From NCBI RefSeq assembly GCF_024679095.1, contig NC_066509.1, positions 12,905,669 through 12,969,668 on the forward strand: DNA of 64,000 bases, in the 5' to 3' direction. Under the pieces are notes generated by a model that did no database searches, was not told the origin of the DNA, and saw only the letters and a list, made by a program, of their open reading frames with translations. Each line of letters starts with the position of its first letter. Positions within the stretch are counted from its first letter, which is position 1. Positions 20,793-30,699 of the stretch are shown piece by piece. A program made the position numbers and the translations under genes. The DNA is from Eriocheir sinensis. Taxonomy: Eukaryota; Arthropoda; Malacostraca; Decapoda; Varunidae.

Positions 20793-21045
20793 TAGAGCCG
20801 TATTCTTAAAAAAAAAAAAACATCGGTGCCCCAGCAAACACATATGACAAGACTTTCGTAGGTGTTGTGGGGATTTCCACGAGTAGTTTTATGTCCCTGG
20901 TAATAGTCTGACGAAGCCTCTGCACCACGAACACGAAAACACGCATGAGAACCCGACCAGTCTCCTTTGTGGCCTTTGGAAGTACTTAATGTGATTATGT
21001 GAGAGGCAGAAGTGTCTAAGAGTACCGACCTAAGCTTTCCTCAGA
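20793..21045 (+). mobile_element. MITE family X, copy 3
   Basis: Plus-strand copy. It begins GAGCCGTATTCTTA and ends in a sequence whose reverse complement is GGTCGGTACTCTTAGACAC, giving imperfect terminal inverted repeats. It shares the GGATTTCC..AGTAGTTTTATG..CCCTGG core and GCATGAGAACCCGA with the other copies. It lacks the nested insertion of copy 2. Confidence 0.7.
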
Positions 21046-21109
21046 CTCCCTTTGCAAGGCTGTCATCTGCTAAGCTTTTCGTTTCTTTGGAAATATCATT
21101 AGTGAACAT

Positions 21110-21410
21110 TAGAGAGAGCGTGGGAGGCATAGCAAGAGTAAGAAGATGGAAAAGGGGGGAAGGAGAGGAGGAATGAATGTATAAAGGAAGAAAGAAAGGA
21201 AGGAACTGTAGTTACGAGTAAGTAGTGAAGAAAGGAAAGTGGGAAGGAAGGAAGGAAGGAAGGAGGGAGGGAGGAAGGAAAGAAGGAAGGAAGGAAGGAA
21301 GGAAGGAATGGAAAGAAGGAAGGAAGGAAGGAAGAGAGGCAGGGAGGGAGAAAGGAAAGAAGAAAGGGAGTGTCGAGGGGGAAGAGATAAAAGAAGAAAG
21401 AGGAGATAGT
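21110..21410. repeat. Polypurine tract with (GGAA)n
   Basis: G/A-rich, with GGAA units concentrated at about 21241-21345. Confidence 0.85.
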
Positions 21411-21870
21411 TGAGAGGGACTGAGGGAAAAATTAGTCATTGCGTTTCTCTCTGGAACAAGGAAGGTAATCAGGAAGAGGCGACGCGAAAGTGGCGACCGA
21501 AGACACGTGAGGCAACAAAACGTAAGAGAAAGTGTCATTTGGGAATTGGATCAGAGAAACTTTATAGGGGAGTCAGGAACTTTGAACTTTCCTTCCACTT
21601 ATTAGAAAATGGAGCAAGAACAGATTTTTTGGGGATTAACTTTAAAGGGAAGATGACGGAGCAGGATAGTCAATAGGTCACAGTTCACTCCCTCAAAAGA
21701 ATAAAAAACGAATCGTAAGTGACGTTTAAGACTTAACAGGATGAAGGGGAGCATTGAGGGTACACCAAAAGCCTGGGTTGGTAATATTTCTCTCTCTAAA
21801 ATCAGGAAACAGCATCAATGGTGTAGCTAACAGGAGGTAAACATATGAGAACAAGGAAGGGAAGGAAGCA
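21411..21870. other. No gene recognised
   Basis: Purine-leaning mixed sequence with no recognised gene. Confidence 0.3.
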
Positions 21871-22057
21871 GGAGGGAAAGCATAGTTAGTTAGGAATGAG
21901 GTATGATAGCAAGGGTGGCTAATGAGGCTCAGCTTGTGAGGATAAAGAAGTGTGGCTTGAGGAAGGTGTGTGAGAAAGGGTGACCAGTGAGAAGGGAAGA
22001 GGAGGAAGTGTGGCTCGTGAGGTTGAAACGAGAACAAAAGAAGGAACCAACGAGAAC
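21871..22057 (-). repeat. Left arm of a ~190-bp inverted duplication
   Basis: The reverse complement matches 23179-23369 almost throughout. Shared words include TTCAACCTCACGAGCCACAC and CACAAGCTGAGCCTCATTAG. Only small changes occur (for example a short indel near CTTCCTCAA). On this arm the flank runs into a GGA/GAA-rich microsatellite region. Confidence 0.9.
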
Positions 22058-22535
22058 TGGAGGCGGAGGAGGAGGAGGAGGAGGAGGAGGAGGAAGTAGA
22101 AGTAGAAGTAGAAGAAAAAAAAGAAAAAAAGAAAGAAGAAAAAGGAAGAAAAAAAGAAGAAAAAAAGAAGGAAGAAGGAAAAAGGAAAAAAAAAGGAAGA
22201 AAAAGAAGAAAATAAGAAAAAGGAGAAGAAAAAGAAGAAAAAAAGAAAAAGAAGATGAAAGAAGTAGAAAAAGAAGAAGTAAAAAAAGAAGTAAAAAAAG
22301 AAGTGGAAGAAATAGAAAAAAAGAAGTAGAAGAAAAAGAAGAAATGGGAGAAGAAGAAGATGAAGAAATGGAAGAAAAAGAAGAAGAAGAAGAGTGGAGT
22401 GACGAGAACAAGGGGTAGCGAGAATAGAAAAAACGACTGCGAGAACAGGAGAAAGGGCGAAATGCGAACTGGAGGAGGGGGACGTGACGAGAATAGGAGG
22501 AGGAGGAGGAGGAGAGGAGGAGGAGGAGGGCGCAT
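22058..22535. repeat. GGA/GAA/AAAG purine tract
   Basis: (GGA)n at about 22063-22094, then interrupted GAAGAAAAA-type DNA to 22400, then GGA-rich DNA again at about 22490-22530. Confidence 0.85.
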
Positions 22536-22633
22536 GCATGTAGTACTTCCCCTTCAGGATACTAACGAATGCAGCAGCTGCGGGAAAATATCATTAATGT
22601 GTATTGAAGGTGATGCATTGATGTAAAGATGGC

Positions 22634-22744
22634 GCCACTATAACACTTGCCTGCGCCAATACGGGCTGGGGCCGACTACCATCCAGGCCCCATAAACAAG
22701 CCTACCGGCGCCATAGGCGTAAGACTTAAAAAAAAAAAAAAAAA
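22634..22744 (+). mobile_element. Poly(A)-tailed SINE-like repeat, copy 1
   Basis: About 94 bp plus a 17-A tail. Shared blocks with the copy at 25958 are GCCACTATAA..ACACTTGC, TGCGCCA, ACGGGCTGGGG, CGACTACCATCCAGGCCCC and AAGCCTACCGGCGC. The GGG-TCGACTACC block loosely resembles an RNA polymerase III B box. No clear A box or target-site duplication, so a conserved LINE 3' end is the alternative. Confidence 0.65.
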
Positions 22745-22874
22745 TCGCCGCATGTCAACCGCCGACCATGTTAAGAATAGGAACTTTACCACAACAGATC
22801 TGACGAAGCCTTTGAATTTGCATGACCAACAACACCTGTGTCTTTGGGGTGTTAGGGTCCACATATGGCGAGCA

Positions 22875-23178
22875 GATGTTTGCAGGTGTGAACGTGTTGG
22901 TGGTTCTATGAATAGGTGATCGAGACCCACTGAGCGCAGGTTTGAGGAAGTGTAACGCAGCTGTGGACATTTTCCGGGTGAGAGAATAATCAATAGACGA
23001 AGATAAATGTGTATGTAGGTGTGAATATAAGTTTCATAGGTCGCAGCTGTGGACATTTTCCTGGTGAGAGAACAATCAAAAGATGAAGATAAATGTGTAT
23101 GTAGGTGTGAATAAGTTTCATAGGTCGCACGTGTGTGTAAGATTGAAGGTACGTGTGTATGTGATTAAGATCCATCCT
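22875..23178. repeat. GT-rich minisatellite with 86-bp duplication
   Basis: AGGTGTGAA-type words recur. A unit starting GCAGCTGTGGACATTTTCC is tandemly duplicated (22957-23042 and 23043-23127) with few differences. Confidence 0.85.
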
Positions 23179-23369
23179 GTTCTCGTTGGTTTCTTCTTTT
23201 GTTCTCGTTTCAACCTCACGAGCCACACTTCCTCCTCTTCCCTTCTCACTTGTCACCCTTTTTCACACACCTTCCTCAATAGTCACACTTCTTTATCCTC
23301 ACAAGCTGAGCCTCATTAGCCACCCTTGCTCACATACCTCATTCCTAACTAACCATGCTTTCTCTCCTG
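23179..23369 (+). repeat. Right arm of the ~190-bp inverted duplication
   Basis: Reverse complement of 21871-22057. It sits abruptly inside the GT-rich minisatellite. A CCTGT word is found at both borders. The sequence lacks the purine expansion present beyond the left arm. Confidence 0.9.
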
Positions 23370-23515
23370 TGTGCATGTATGTGTAGGTGTGAACGTATGT
23401 GTAGGTGTGAGTAAGGCCAATAGGATGCAGGTGTGTGCATGTATGTGTAGGTGTGAACGTATGTGTAAGTGTGAGTAAGGGCAATAGGATGCAGGTGTGT
23501 GTATGTATGTGTAGG
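23370..23515. repeat. GT-rich minisatellite, ~64-bp unit
   Basis: TGTGCATGTATGTGTAGGTG..GAACGTATGTGTA..GTGTGAGTAAGG.CAATAGGATGCAG occurs twice, with a partial third copy. This continues the GT-rich locus of 22875-23178. Confidence 0.85.
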
Positions 23516-23771
23516 CCCTTAGAGCGCAAGCTGAAATAGGTAGGAAGACACCTACCAAACGGGCGCAAGCCACTCCCGGTGAGGTATATATGGGAAGTGA
23601 GGTGGGTGCGGAAGCTTTCCAAAGACCCTTCCCATTACCTCAGTAACCATTTCCGTATTGTCTCATCTACACCAGAGAGTAGCTCAGTATGCTCTCTGAA
23701 GACAGATCCTTTTCTATCCACACCACACTACATTCACACAACACACACCTTTTCCCAAAATTCAAAATTCA
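23516..23771. other. Unidentified segment upstream of LINE copy B
   Basis: Contains a TTCAAAATTCAAAAT duplication immediately before the LINE. No coding motif; origin unknown. Confidence 0.3.
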
Positions 23772-25815
23772 AAATGGCAGTTCACAAAAGGTACCAGAGC
23801 CTTCGCACTCCTGCTAGCCATGATCTTTATATTTCTGCCAGGTATCGTGCCAAATCTATTCTCCGACTTACCCAAAAATTCCTTCATTAATAGAAAATAC
23901 CATAATCTTACTTTTTCTAATTCTTTCCGGGAATTCTGGCATCTAGCTAAAAACATCTCTTCCAACTTCACTTCTTCATCTTTCCCTCCTCCCCTTAGCC
24001 CTAACGGCAGCACCGCCGTCTCATCTATATCTAAGGCTGAACTTTTCGATCAAACTTTCTGTAAGAACTCCACCCTGGACGATTCTGGTCATATTCCTCC
24101 TACTCATCTCCCCTCTGACCTCTTTATGCCTATTATTAAGATTCTTCATAATGATGTTTTCTATGTCCTCTCTGGCCTCAACTCTCAGAAGGCTTATGGA
24201 CCTGATGGAGTGCCTCCTATTGTCCTTAAAACTGTGCTTCTGTGCTGACACCCTGCCTGTTCAAACTCTTTCGTCTCTGCCCATCAACATCTACCTTTTC
24301 TTCCTGCTGGAAGTACGCCTTCGTACAGCCTGTGCCTAAGAAGGGTGACCGTTCCAATCCCTCAAACTACCGCCCTATAGCTTTACTTTCCTGTCTATCT
24401 AAATTTTTTTAATCAATCCTTAACCGGAAGATTCAAAAGCACCTTTCCACTTCTAACCTTCTATCTGATCGCCAGTATGGGTTCCGCAAGGGGCGTTCTA
24501 CTGGCGATCTTCTTGCTCTCTTAAATGACTCTTGGTCATCCTCTCATAGCCTTTTCGGTGAAACTTTCTCTGTTGCGCTAGACATATCGAAAGCCCTCGA
24601 TAGAGTCTGGCGCAAGTCTTTGCTTTCTAAACTGCCCTCTTTCGGATTCTATCCCTCTCTCTGTTCCTTTATCTCCAGTTTCTTTTCCGGCCGTTCTATC
24701 TCTGCGGTGGTAGATGGTCACAGTTCTTCCTCTAAACCTATCAGCAGTGGTTTTCCACAGGGCTCTGTCCTATCACCCACTCTCTTCCTGTTATTCATCA
24801 ATGATCTTTCCATAACAAACTGTCCTGTCCACTCATACGCCGACGACTTCACTCTGCATTATTCAACTTCTTTCAATAGAAGACCATCCCAACAGGTAGT
24901 ACATGACTCCAGACTGGAGGATGCAGAACGCTTAACCTCAGACCTTGCTTTAATTTCCGATTGGGGTAGAAGGAACCTTGTGTCCTTCAATGCCTCAAAA
25001 ACGCAATTTCTCCACCTATCAACTCGACACAATCTTCCAAACACCTATCCCCTATTCTTCGACAACACTCAGCTGTCACCTTCTTCAACACTAAATATCC
25101 TCGGTCTATCCTTAACTCAAAATCTTAACGGGAAACTTCACATTTCCTCTCTCACTAAATCAGTTTCCTCGAGGTTGGGCGTTCTGTATCGTCTCCGCCA
25201 GTTCTTCTCCCCCGCACAGTTGCTATCCATATACTTGGGCCTTGTCCGCCCTCGTATGGAGTATGCATCTCACGTGTGGGGTGCTCCACTCACACAGCTC
25301 TTCTGGACAGAGTGGAGTCTAAGGCTCTTCGTCTCATCAGCTCTCCTCCTCTTACTGATAGTCTTCTACCTCTTAAATTCCGTCGCGATGTTGCCTCTCT
25401 TTCTATCTTCTATCGATATTTTCATGCTGACTGCTCTTCTGTACTTGCTAACTGCATGCCTTCCCCCACCTGCGGCCTCGCCTCACACGACTTTCTGATC
25501 AAGCTCATCCCTATACTGTCCAAACCCCTTATGCAAGAGTTAACCAGCATCTTCACTCTTTCATCCCTCACGCTGGTAAACTCTGGAACGATCTTCCTTC
25601 ATCTGTATATCCTCCTTCCTACGACTTGAACTCTTTCAAGAGGAGGGTATCAGGACACCTCTCCTCCCGAAATTGATTTCTCTTTTTGGCCACTCCTCTG
25701 TACTCTTTTTGGCCACTCCTCTGTACACTATTCAGGAGCAGTAAGTAGCGGGCTTTTTTTCATTTTTTTTTTTTTTTACGCCCTTGAACTGTCTCCTCTG
25801 CTGTAAAAAAAAAAA
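23772..25815 (+). mobile_element. Dead non-LTR retrotransposon, copy B (5'-truncated)
   Basis: Member of the same family as 32749-35150. The two align from TCACAAAAG.TACCAGAGCC onward through the RT domain to a shared 3' end, CTGTCTCC.CTGCTGT followed by poly(A) (25805-25815). The endonuclease domain retained in part by the other copy is missing here. Its 3' region carries a perfect 23-bp tandem duplication (25681-25703, 25704-25726) absent from the other copy. Confidence 0.9.
23774..25678 (+). pseudogene. Disrupted LINE reverse transcriptase, copy B
   Basis: RT coding sequence broken by frameshifts (for example near 24250 and 25290) and a stop after CLSKFF near 24410. Recognisable pieces are LNSQKAYGPDGVPPIVLK near 24179, QYGFRKGRSTGDL near 24475, motif A ALDISKALD with the catalytic Asp codon at 24581-24583 (the usual Phe is Leu), motif B SGFPQGSVLSPTLF near 24747, and motif C YADD at 24836-24847. 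The longest open stretch is 24620-25498. Catalytic aspartates survive but the reading frame does not. Jockey/CR1-group placement is likely; exact clade is not resolved. Confidence 0.88.
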
Positions 25816-25957
25816 GAAGTGTGGTGTGCTTGTATGTGTTTAAGTGAACGTGTACGTGTATGCATGAGTGAAATATCCAGGTGCCTCATAAGGTGTAACT
25901 TTCTGAAATGCATACTAAATCTGACAGATGTCTAACTAAAAAACCAGCTGAAATTAA
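25816..25957. repeat. GT-rich minisatellite remnant
   Basis: GTGTGTGCTTGTATGTG-like words resume after the LINE, consistent with the GT-rich locus at 22875-23515 having been split by it. Confidence 0.4.
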
Positions 25958-26070
25958 GCCACTATAAAACACTTGCTTGCGCCATGACGGGCTGGGGTCG
26001 ACTACCATCCAGGCCCCTAAAGAAAAAGCCTACCGGCGCTAAAGGCTGACACGTAAAAAAAAAAAAAAAA
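25958..26070 (+). mobile_element. Poly(A)-tailed SINE-like repeat, copy 2
   Basis: Same orientation and block order as the copy at 22634, ending in a 16-A tail (26055-26070). Differences are scattered substitutions and a short insertion of AAA near AAGAAAAAGCC. Confidence 0.65.
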
Positions 26071-26112
26071 GTGTGAACGTGCAGGTGTGTGATTTTGAGA
26101 TTCTCAGGTGTG

Positions 26113-26310
26113 AAGGCGTGGACGTTAGTCTATCTGGCTGCGTCTCGTCCGTCACCTTGTAAACGGATTGAGCGAGAGTCGATTTGGGGACGATGCAAGT
26201 GGAAGGTTTTATCCGCGAGTGTCGACCCCGCGGCGGCCTTTGAGAGGAGGCGGCGGCGGGGCTTTATTACCCGGCGCTGCGGACATACAGCGACGGGAAA
26301 CATTTTTGTG
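26113..26310. promoter_or_regulatory. CpG-dense segment, function unknown
   Basis: About 200 bp unusually rich in CG dinucleotides and GGCGGCGG words compared with the surrounding AT-rich or microsatellite DNA. It could be a promoter-type CpG island or an exon fragment. A 77-residue frame crosses it without recognisable domain. No TATA or initiator evidence. Confidence 0.25.
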
Positions 26311-26383
26311 AGTGCAGTGTAGAGCTTTAAATAAACAAAACCCGAATACCTCTCTCTTGCTTTCTTTTTCCCCTTTATCCCTA

Positions 26384-26385
<2 letters not shown>

Positions 26386-26437
<52 letters not shown>
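26386..26437. repeat. (GT)n microsatellite
   Basis: An uninterrupted GT run of about 26 units, directly abutting the AAT-type tail of the minus-strand LINE. Confidence 0.96.
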
Positions 26438-26441
<4 letters not shown>

Positions 26442-27277
26442 ATAATAAATAATAATAATAATAAACGGTTTCTTCATAGAGTGCAGCCAGAGGCTGAAAA
26501 TTTACATGTTAACATAGATATATAGGTGTACATAAAATGATTATGAACTTAAATTGTGTAATATAAATTAAATTAATATAAATATGCAGATAAATTGCTC
26601 TTATGAAGTTATTTGTTGTTTATTAAATTTACAATTGTAGGGATGGGACTCTTCCTGTACCTCTCCGTCCTTGCACGGATAGGTATCAGTAGGTTGCTGT
26701 GTCTGACGGCATGGCGAGAGGGAGGCGCAGTGTCTGGTAGCAGGTCACGGTGGCGCGGGTGATTAAGTAGTTGTACCGCAAACTTTTGGAGGAGGTGCTG
26801 GTAGCGGTTTTGAAGTGTGGGCAGGTGTTGGGCGTCAAGGGCCTCGTCATAGGTGGAGTAAAACGGGCCCAGGACAAGCCTACACGCACGCTTCTGCACC
26901 CTCTCAAGCTGGCGGCGCTGGGTGGTGTTGAGGGATGGAAACCAGGCTGGGGAGGCGTAAGTGAGCTTGGGGAGGATGAAGGTGTTATAGACTCCCACCA
27001 GCTCACGCGTGGGAGTCCCCAGTGACTTCAACTGCCTCAGAAGGTAGAGTTGATAGGAGGCTGAAGCGATGGTGCGGCTGACATGCTCCTTCCACGTCAA
27101 GCGGTTGTCAATGGTGACGGCCGAGAAGCTTGGTTGTCTCCACCACCTGGAGCGGAGTGCCGTTGATGGAGACTACAGGTAGAGGTGCTGCTGTTGTGGA
27201 GGTGGTGATGTGCTTGAGGACTGTCTTGTTCTGGTTGACTGTCACCTTGTTTAGCCTCGTCCAGTCCTGAAGGTCGT

Positions 27278-27282
<5 letters not shown>
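26437..27282 (-). mobile_element. Dead non-LTR retrotransposon, copy D (different family)
   Basis: Minus-strand LINE remnant. Its 3' end (low coordinate) carries an ATT-type microsatellite tail (26438-26463 as TAA on the plus strand) after an AT-rich 3' untranslated region. Its 5' end stops at 27282, exactly where a (TG)n run begins. Only the C-terminal third of the RT protein is present. Confidence 0.85.
26609..27282 (-). pseudogene. C-terminal part of a LINE reverse transcriptase, frameshifted
   Basis: Two frames are needed. The upstream part reads LQDWTRLNKVTVNQNKTV and VVETTKLLG (27282 to about 27115). The downstream part reads TWKEHVS..LYLLRQLKSLG, YNTFILPKLTYASPAWFPSL, and QRRQLERVQKRACRLVLG, ending at 26609. 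These are post-catalytic thumb and connection motifs typical of LINE ORF2 proteins. The catalytic YADD/FADD region is absent. The family differs from copies A, B and C. Confidence 0.85.

Positions 27283-27339
<57 letters not shown>
27281..27339. repeat. (GT)n microsatellite at LINE 5' border
   Basis: An uninterrupted GT run of about 29 units. On the minus strand it directly precedes the first LINE codon. Confidence 0.96.
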
Positions 27340-27341
<2 letters not shown>

Positions 27342-27600
27342 TTTAATATCTTTTGAAGTGTAACTAATTGAGAGGTGTAAAAGAATACGGTCGGAGAAGA
27401 GCAGCACTGCATAAAAAGTGAGACGTCGGGGGAAATTTTAATTATGAGAGGAGCTCCTTCAAAGTGGAGGGAGAATGGGGGAGACGGACTCTTTGAAAGG
27501 ATAATGACAAAACACACGACTCCTTACTTCCCCGCCTACAGAATCATCGTATGACAGCAGTGACACATAGCAATAATAAAAGGTTTCAAAAACACTCTTT
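27340..27600. other. No gene recognised
   Basis: Mixed sequence without recognised feature. Confidence 0.3.
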
Positions 27601-28080
27601 GGATTGCTTCATCTTTAGCTTTCTCATTTCCCTCACTCGCTTTTTGCCTCAATCCTCCATTCATCCCTTCGTCAGTTTCCCTTTCTCCCGCCGCACTCCA
27701 CTCCCGTCCACTATCTCTATTCTCCTCACCCACCTTTTCGCTCCACCAATCTCCACATTCACCACTCTTGCTTCTCTCTTTCCTTCATTTTTACCATCGT
27801 ATATTTCCTCCTTCCCTCCTTTTATTTCCCTCACCTCTACCCTGTCTTTATTTTTCTTTCCCGCTCTTTCAACCCACCAACCTCCACTCCAACTACTCTC
27901 TTCTTTCCTCTCCCTTTCATCCACCACCGCCATTATTATTTTCTCCCTTCCTCTCTTCACTTTCCTCCCCCACTCCGTCTTCTCATTCCCCTCATCTACT
28001 CTTCCGCTCCACCCATCTCCACGCCCACCCGTCTCCTTCTCTTCCCTCTACAATCTCCACCCTGTATTTCTCCGTGCCTC
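27601..28080. repeat. Pyrimidine-rich degenerate tandem repeat (~125-145 bp)
   Basis: Three diverged blocks share CGCT-CCACCAATCTCCAC-type anchors at about 27739, 27862 and 28006, each followed by CTTCTCTTYCCT-type words. Confidence 0.5.
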
Positions 28081-28259
28081 CCTTCACTCCAGATGTCAGA
28101 GGTCATGTGTTGTTGATAGAATGCCGCCATAAAGCGACGAGCCTCTGACAGCCACGAGTTCGGACAGACAGGCTCGGTGGCACAGTAAAGACACACTCAC
28201 AAAATATGCAGGCGGGCGAGAAACTATTTTTATTGTCCTTCCGGCATTTCAGTCTTTTG

Positions 28260-28335
<76 letters not shown>

Positions 28336-28344
28336 CCCCCCCCC
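28260..28344. repeat. (CT)n(C)n compound microsatellite
   Basis: About 37 CT units ending in a run of 12 C. Confidence 0.96.
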
Positions 28345-28694
28345 ATGCACAGTAACCCTCATATCTGCGTGTGTTGGACTCTGGGATGGATTGGAGAGGC
28401 CGTGCATCGCCAACCCGTCTGCTCGTCCTATTTTTCGTGTTGGCCCGTAAAGAATACTTGGGAAAGCTAAGATAAGGAAAATTGTGGCCGCCAGGAGGTA
28501 ATAGTCAGCTTTGTGGTCGTGTCCTAGATATGATTTTTTTCCTTTACATCGTCATTAGCCTGTGATATGGAGATGAAAGATGCGTTTAAAAAGTGGCTCA
28601 GCGCGTGTCCTCCTTAACGCTACCTTTGCTAAGAACGATGAGTAACAACATTATTCAAATGGTTGTTGGAAGATGAATGTACATTGAATATAAT
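28345..28694. other. No gene recognised
   Basis: Mixed sequence, no recognised feature. Confidence 0.3.
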
Positions 28695-28995
28695 ACAGAG
28701 ACTTGGACAGTTTCAACAGGTAATTTCGGTGAGTATCATTTTACTTCTTTGGAAAAATCTGTAAAACGCGATATTTCTGTACACAATAAATTGGCTTTGG
28801 TAAAATTTGCTCGTGTGTAGATAAACCTTGTGAGTAATCAGAAAGATGAGACGGAGGCAGTTTCAGAATGTATACACTAGGTAGGTAATGTAATTTTTCA
28901 GCGGGGGATTCTGTTAAACGTGGTATTTCTCGACATAAAGTGGTCGGGTTGGATTTCCTTGTTGCATAAAAGTTGTAAGTTTTCTTTTACCTGGA
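28695..28995. repeat. Ancient ~155-bp tandem duplication (tentative)
   Basis: GTAAAACGCGATATTTCT near 28760 and GTTAAACGTGGTATTTCT near 28912 are followed by similarly ordered words (ACA.AAA.TGG, TTGTAAGT-like). Divergence is high. Confidence 0.4.
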
Positions 28996-29300
28996 ACTGG
29001 GTCAAAAATACAGAGAGGAGAGACGTACCTTTTTTGTCGTTGCTGGGGAGAGGAAATCTTTCGACGCGCCGTGAAAATTAAAAACACAGTGCAGCGGCAG
29101 AGGTAAAAGTGGTTGCTGATGCATGAAGCCTCTCAGCGGGGAGGCTTAGCAGAGGAAGCGTATATGCCCTGCACAACGCCCGCCAAAATATATATAGCAG
29201 TGCGTGGCTGGCGTAGACCCACACCACTACTTTTCTGTAACATTATTTCGTAGACTCACCAGTACATACTTACACACCTACACGCATACCTAGCAACTTG
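28996..29300. other. No gene; small hairpin
   Basis: Mixed sequence. AAGCCTC-tcagcggg-GAGGCTT at about 29127-29148 is a perfect 7-bp stem. Confidence 0.3.
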
Positions 29301-29425
29301 CGCACTTACACCAACCTACCTACCTTCACACCTGCCTGCCTATACACCTGCCTGCCAATACACCTGCCTGCCTACCTACCTACCTATTTACTGACCCACC
29401 TATCTACCTACCTACCTATGTACCT
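29301..29425. repeat. (CCTA)n/(CCTG)n microsatellite
   Basis: Interspersed CCTA, CCTG and CACCTGCCTG units. Confidence 0.85.
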
Positions 29426-29489
29426 TGAAGACTTCCGTGTAATTAGGCGAGGCTGTGAGATGCAGAGCTGCCACGTCGCCTTAATTATG

Positions 29490-29965
29490 GGTTAAAGGAC
29501 TCCCTTCCTCCCATCCTCTCTTCCTTCCCTCCCTCCCTTTCTCCCTTCTTCCCTTCCTTCCTCCCTCTCTCCCTCCCTCCCTCACTTTCTCACTCCCTCC
29601 CTCCCTCACTCACTCACTCACTTAACGACACTCACTAACACTCGCTAACAAGCCATTCACGTAATTGCTTTCACTCACTCACTCATTTTTGTACATACTA
29701 ACTCCTTCTATCCTTCCTTCCTTTCTGCCTTCTTTCCTTTCTTCCTTCCTTCCCTCCCAACCTCCCTCCCTCCCTCCTTCCTTCCTAAACTTACTAATTC
29801 ATTCCATCATCAGTCACTGACACACTCACACGAATTCCCTTTTATTCAGTCACTCAATCCCTCACTCACGGCCTGACATTCATTTATCTAGTCGCTCACT
29901 CTTCCTCTCTCACTCCCTCCCTCACTCACACACTCACTCTACTGCATCACTTATTCATACTTCAG
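29490..29965. repeat. TTCC/CCCTCC/CACT low-complexity tract
   Basis: Successive tetranucleotide-like runs: TTCC, CTCC, CACT (29600-29630), TTCC again, and CACTCA. Confidence 0.8.
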
Positions 29966-30244
29966 GTCATCTGCTTCGCACCTCCTTTCATTTCCATTCC
30001 CGAATCCCATGTTTAATTAAAGCTGATAAAGGAAAATAGTCGGCAGTATTTTCATAAAGGAAAGTACTCAGCATTATTTCTTTTCCTTCTTTCTTTTGTG
30101 GATTTTTTAGTGAGAGCCTTCGAAAGATGGATGATTCGCAGCCAAGGGAGAATCGTTACAACTCCTTTATTTATTGAAAACATTTGACTTCCGTTTGCTC
30201 ATACGTTTAGTGTTTTCTTCCGCGTTAATAATTCACTTTCACCA
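29966..30244. other. No gene recognised
   Basis: The end (30217-30244) CGCGTTAATAATTCACTTTC is similar to 30774-30796, on the other side of the 35-bp array. Confidence 0.35.
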
Positions 30245-30531
30245 GGGCCAAATTTGTGGCTTTACCGTGTAGCAGCGACGGGCCAAATTTGTGGCTTTAC
30301 CGTGTAGCAGGGACGGGCCAAATTTGTGGCTTTACCGTGTAGCAGCGACGGGCCAAATTCGTTTACCGTAGCAGCGACGGGCCAAATTTGTGGCTTTACC
30401 GTGTAGCAGCGACGGGCCAAATTTGTGGCTTTACCGTGTAGCAGGGACGGGCCAAATTTGTGGCTTTACCGTGTAGCAGCGACGGGCCAAATTTGTGGCT
30501 TTACCTTGTAGCAGCGACGGGCCAAATTTGT
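30245..30531 (+). repeat. 35-bp minisatellite, eight copies plus a partial
   Basis: Near-identical units beginning GGGCCAAATTTGTGGCTTTA start at 30245, 30280, 30315, 30350, 30379, 30414, 30449, 30484 and 30519 (partial). The fourth unit is shortened by 6 bp and the third and seventh share AGCAGGGACG from their preceding units, so alternation of AGCAGCGACG and AGCAGGGACG marks unit types. Confidence 0.97.
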
Positions 30532-30699
30532 GCCATGATATAAACCCCCCAAAATAGATGATACATAATCTGATCACAAATGCTTTGATATATATTATGA
30601 AATGGTTTGAGTGAGGGGTGATTTTTTCTCATTTTTCTCGCTTGGAGGGACCATTAAGAAACATGATCCCCGCTGCTACCGGGTTAACTAATATATGAT

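Noticed and set aside
29127..29148. Hairpin as a transcription terminator
   Set aside because: A 7-bp stem in eukaryotic intergenic DNA without any gene upstream is not meaningful as a terminator.
30245..30531. CRISPR-like regular direct repeats
   Set aside because: The 35-bp units are contiguous with no unique spacers, and the context is eukaryotic.
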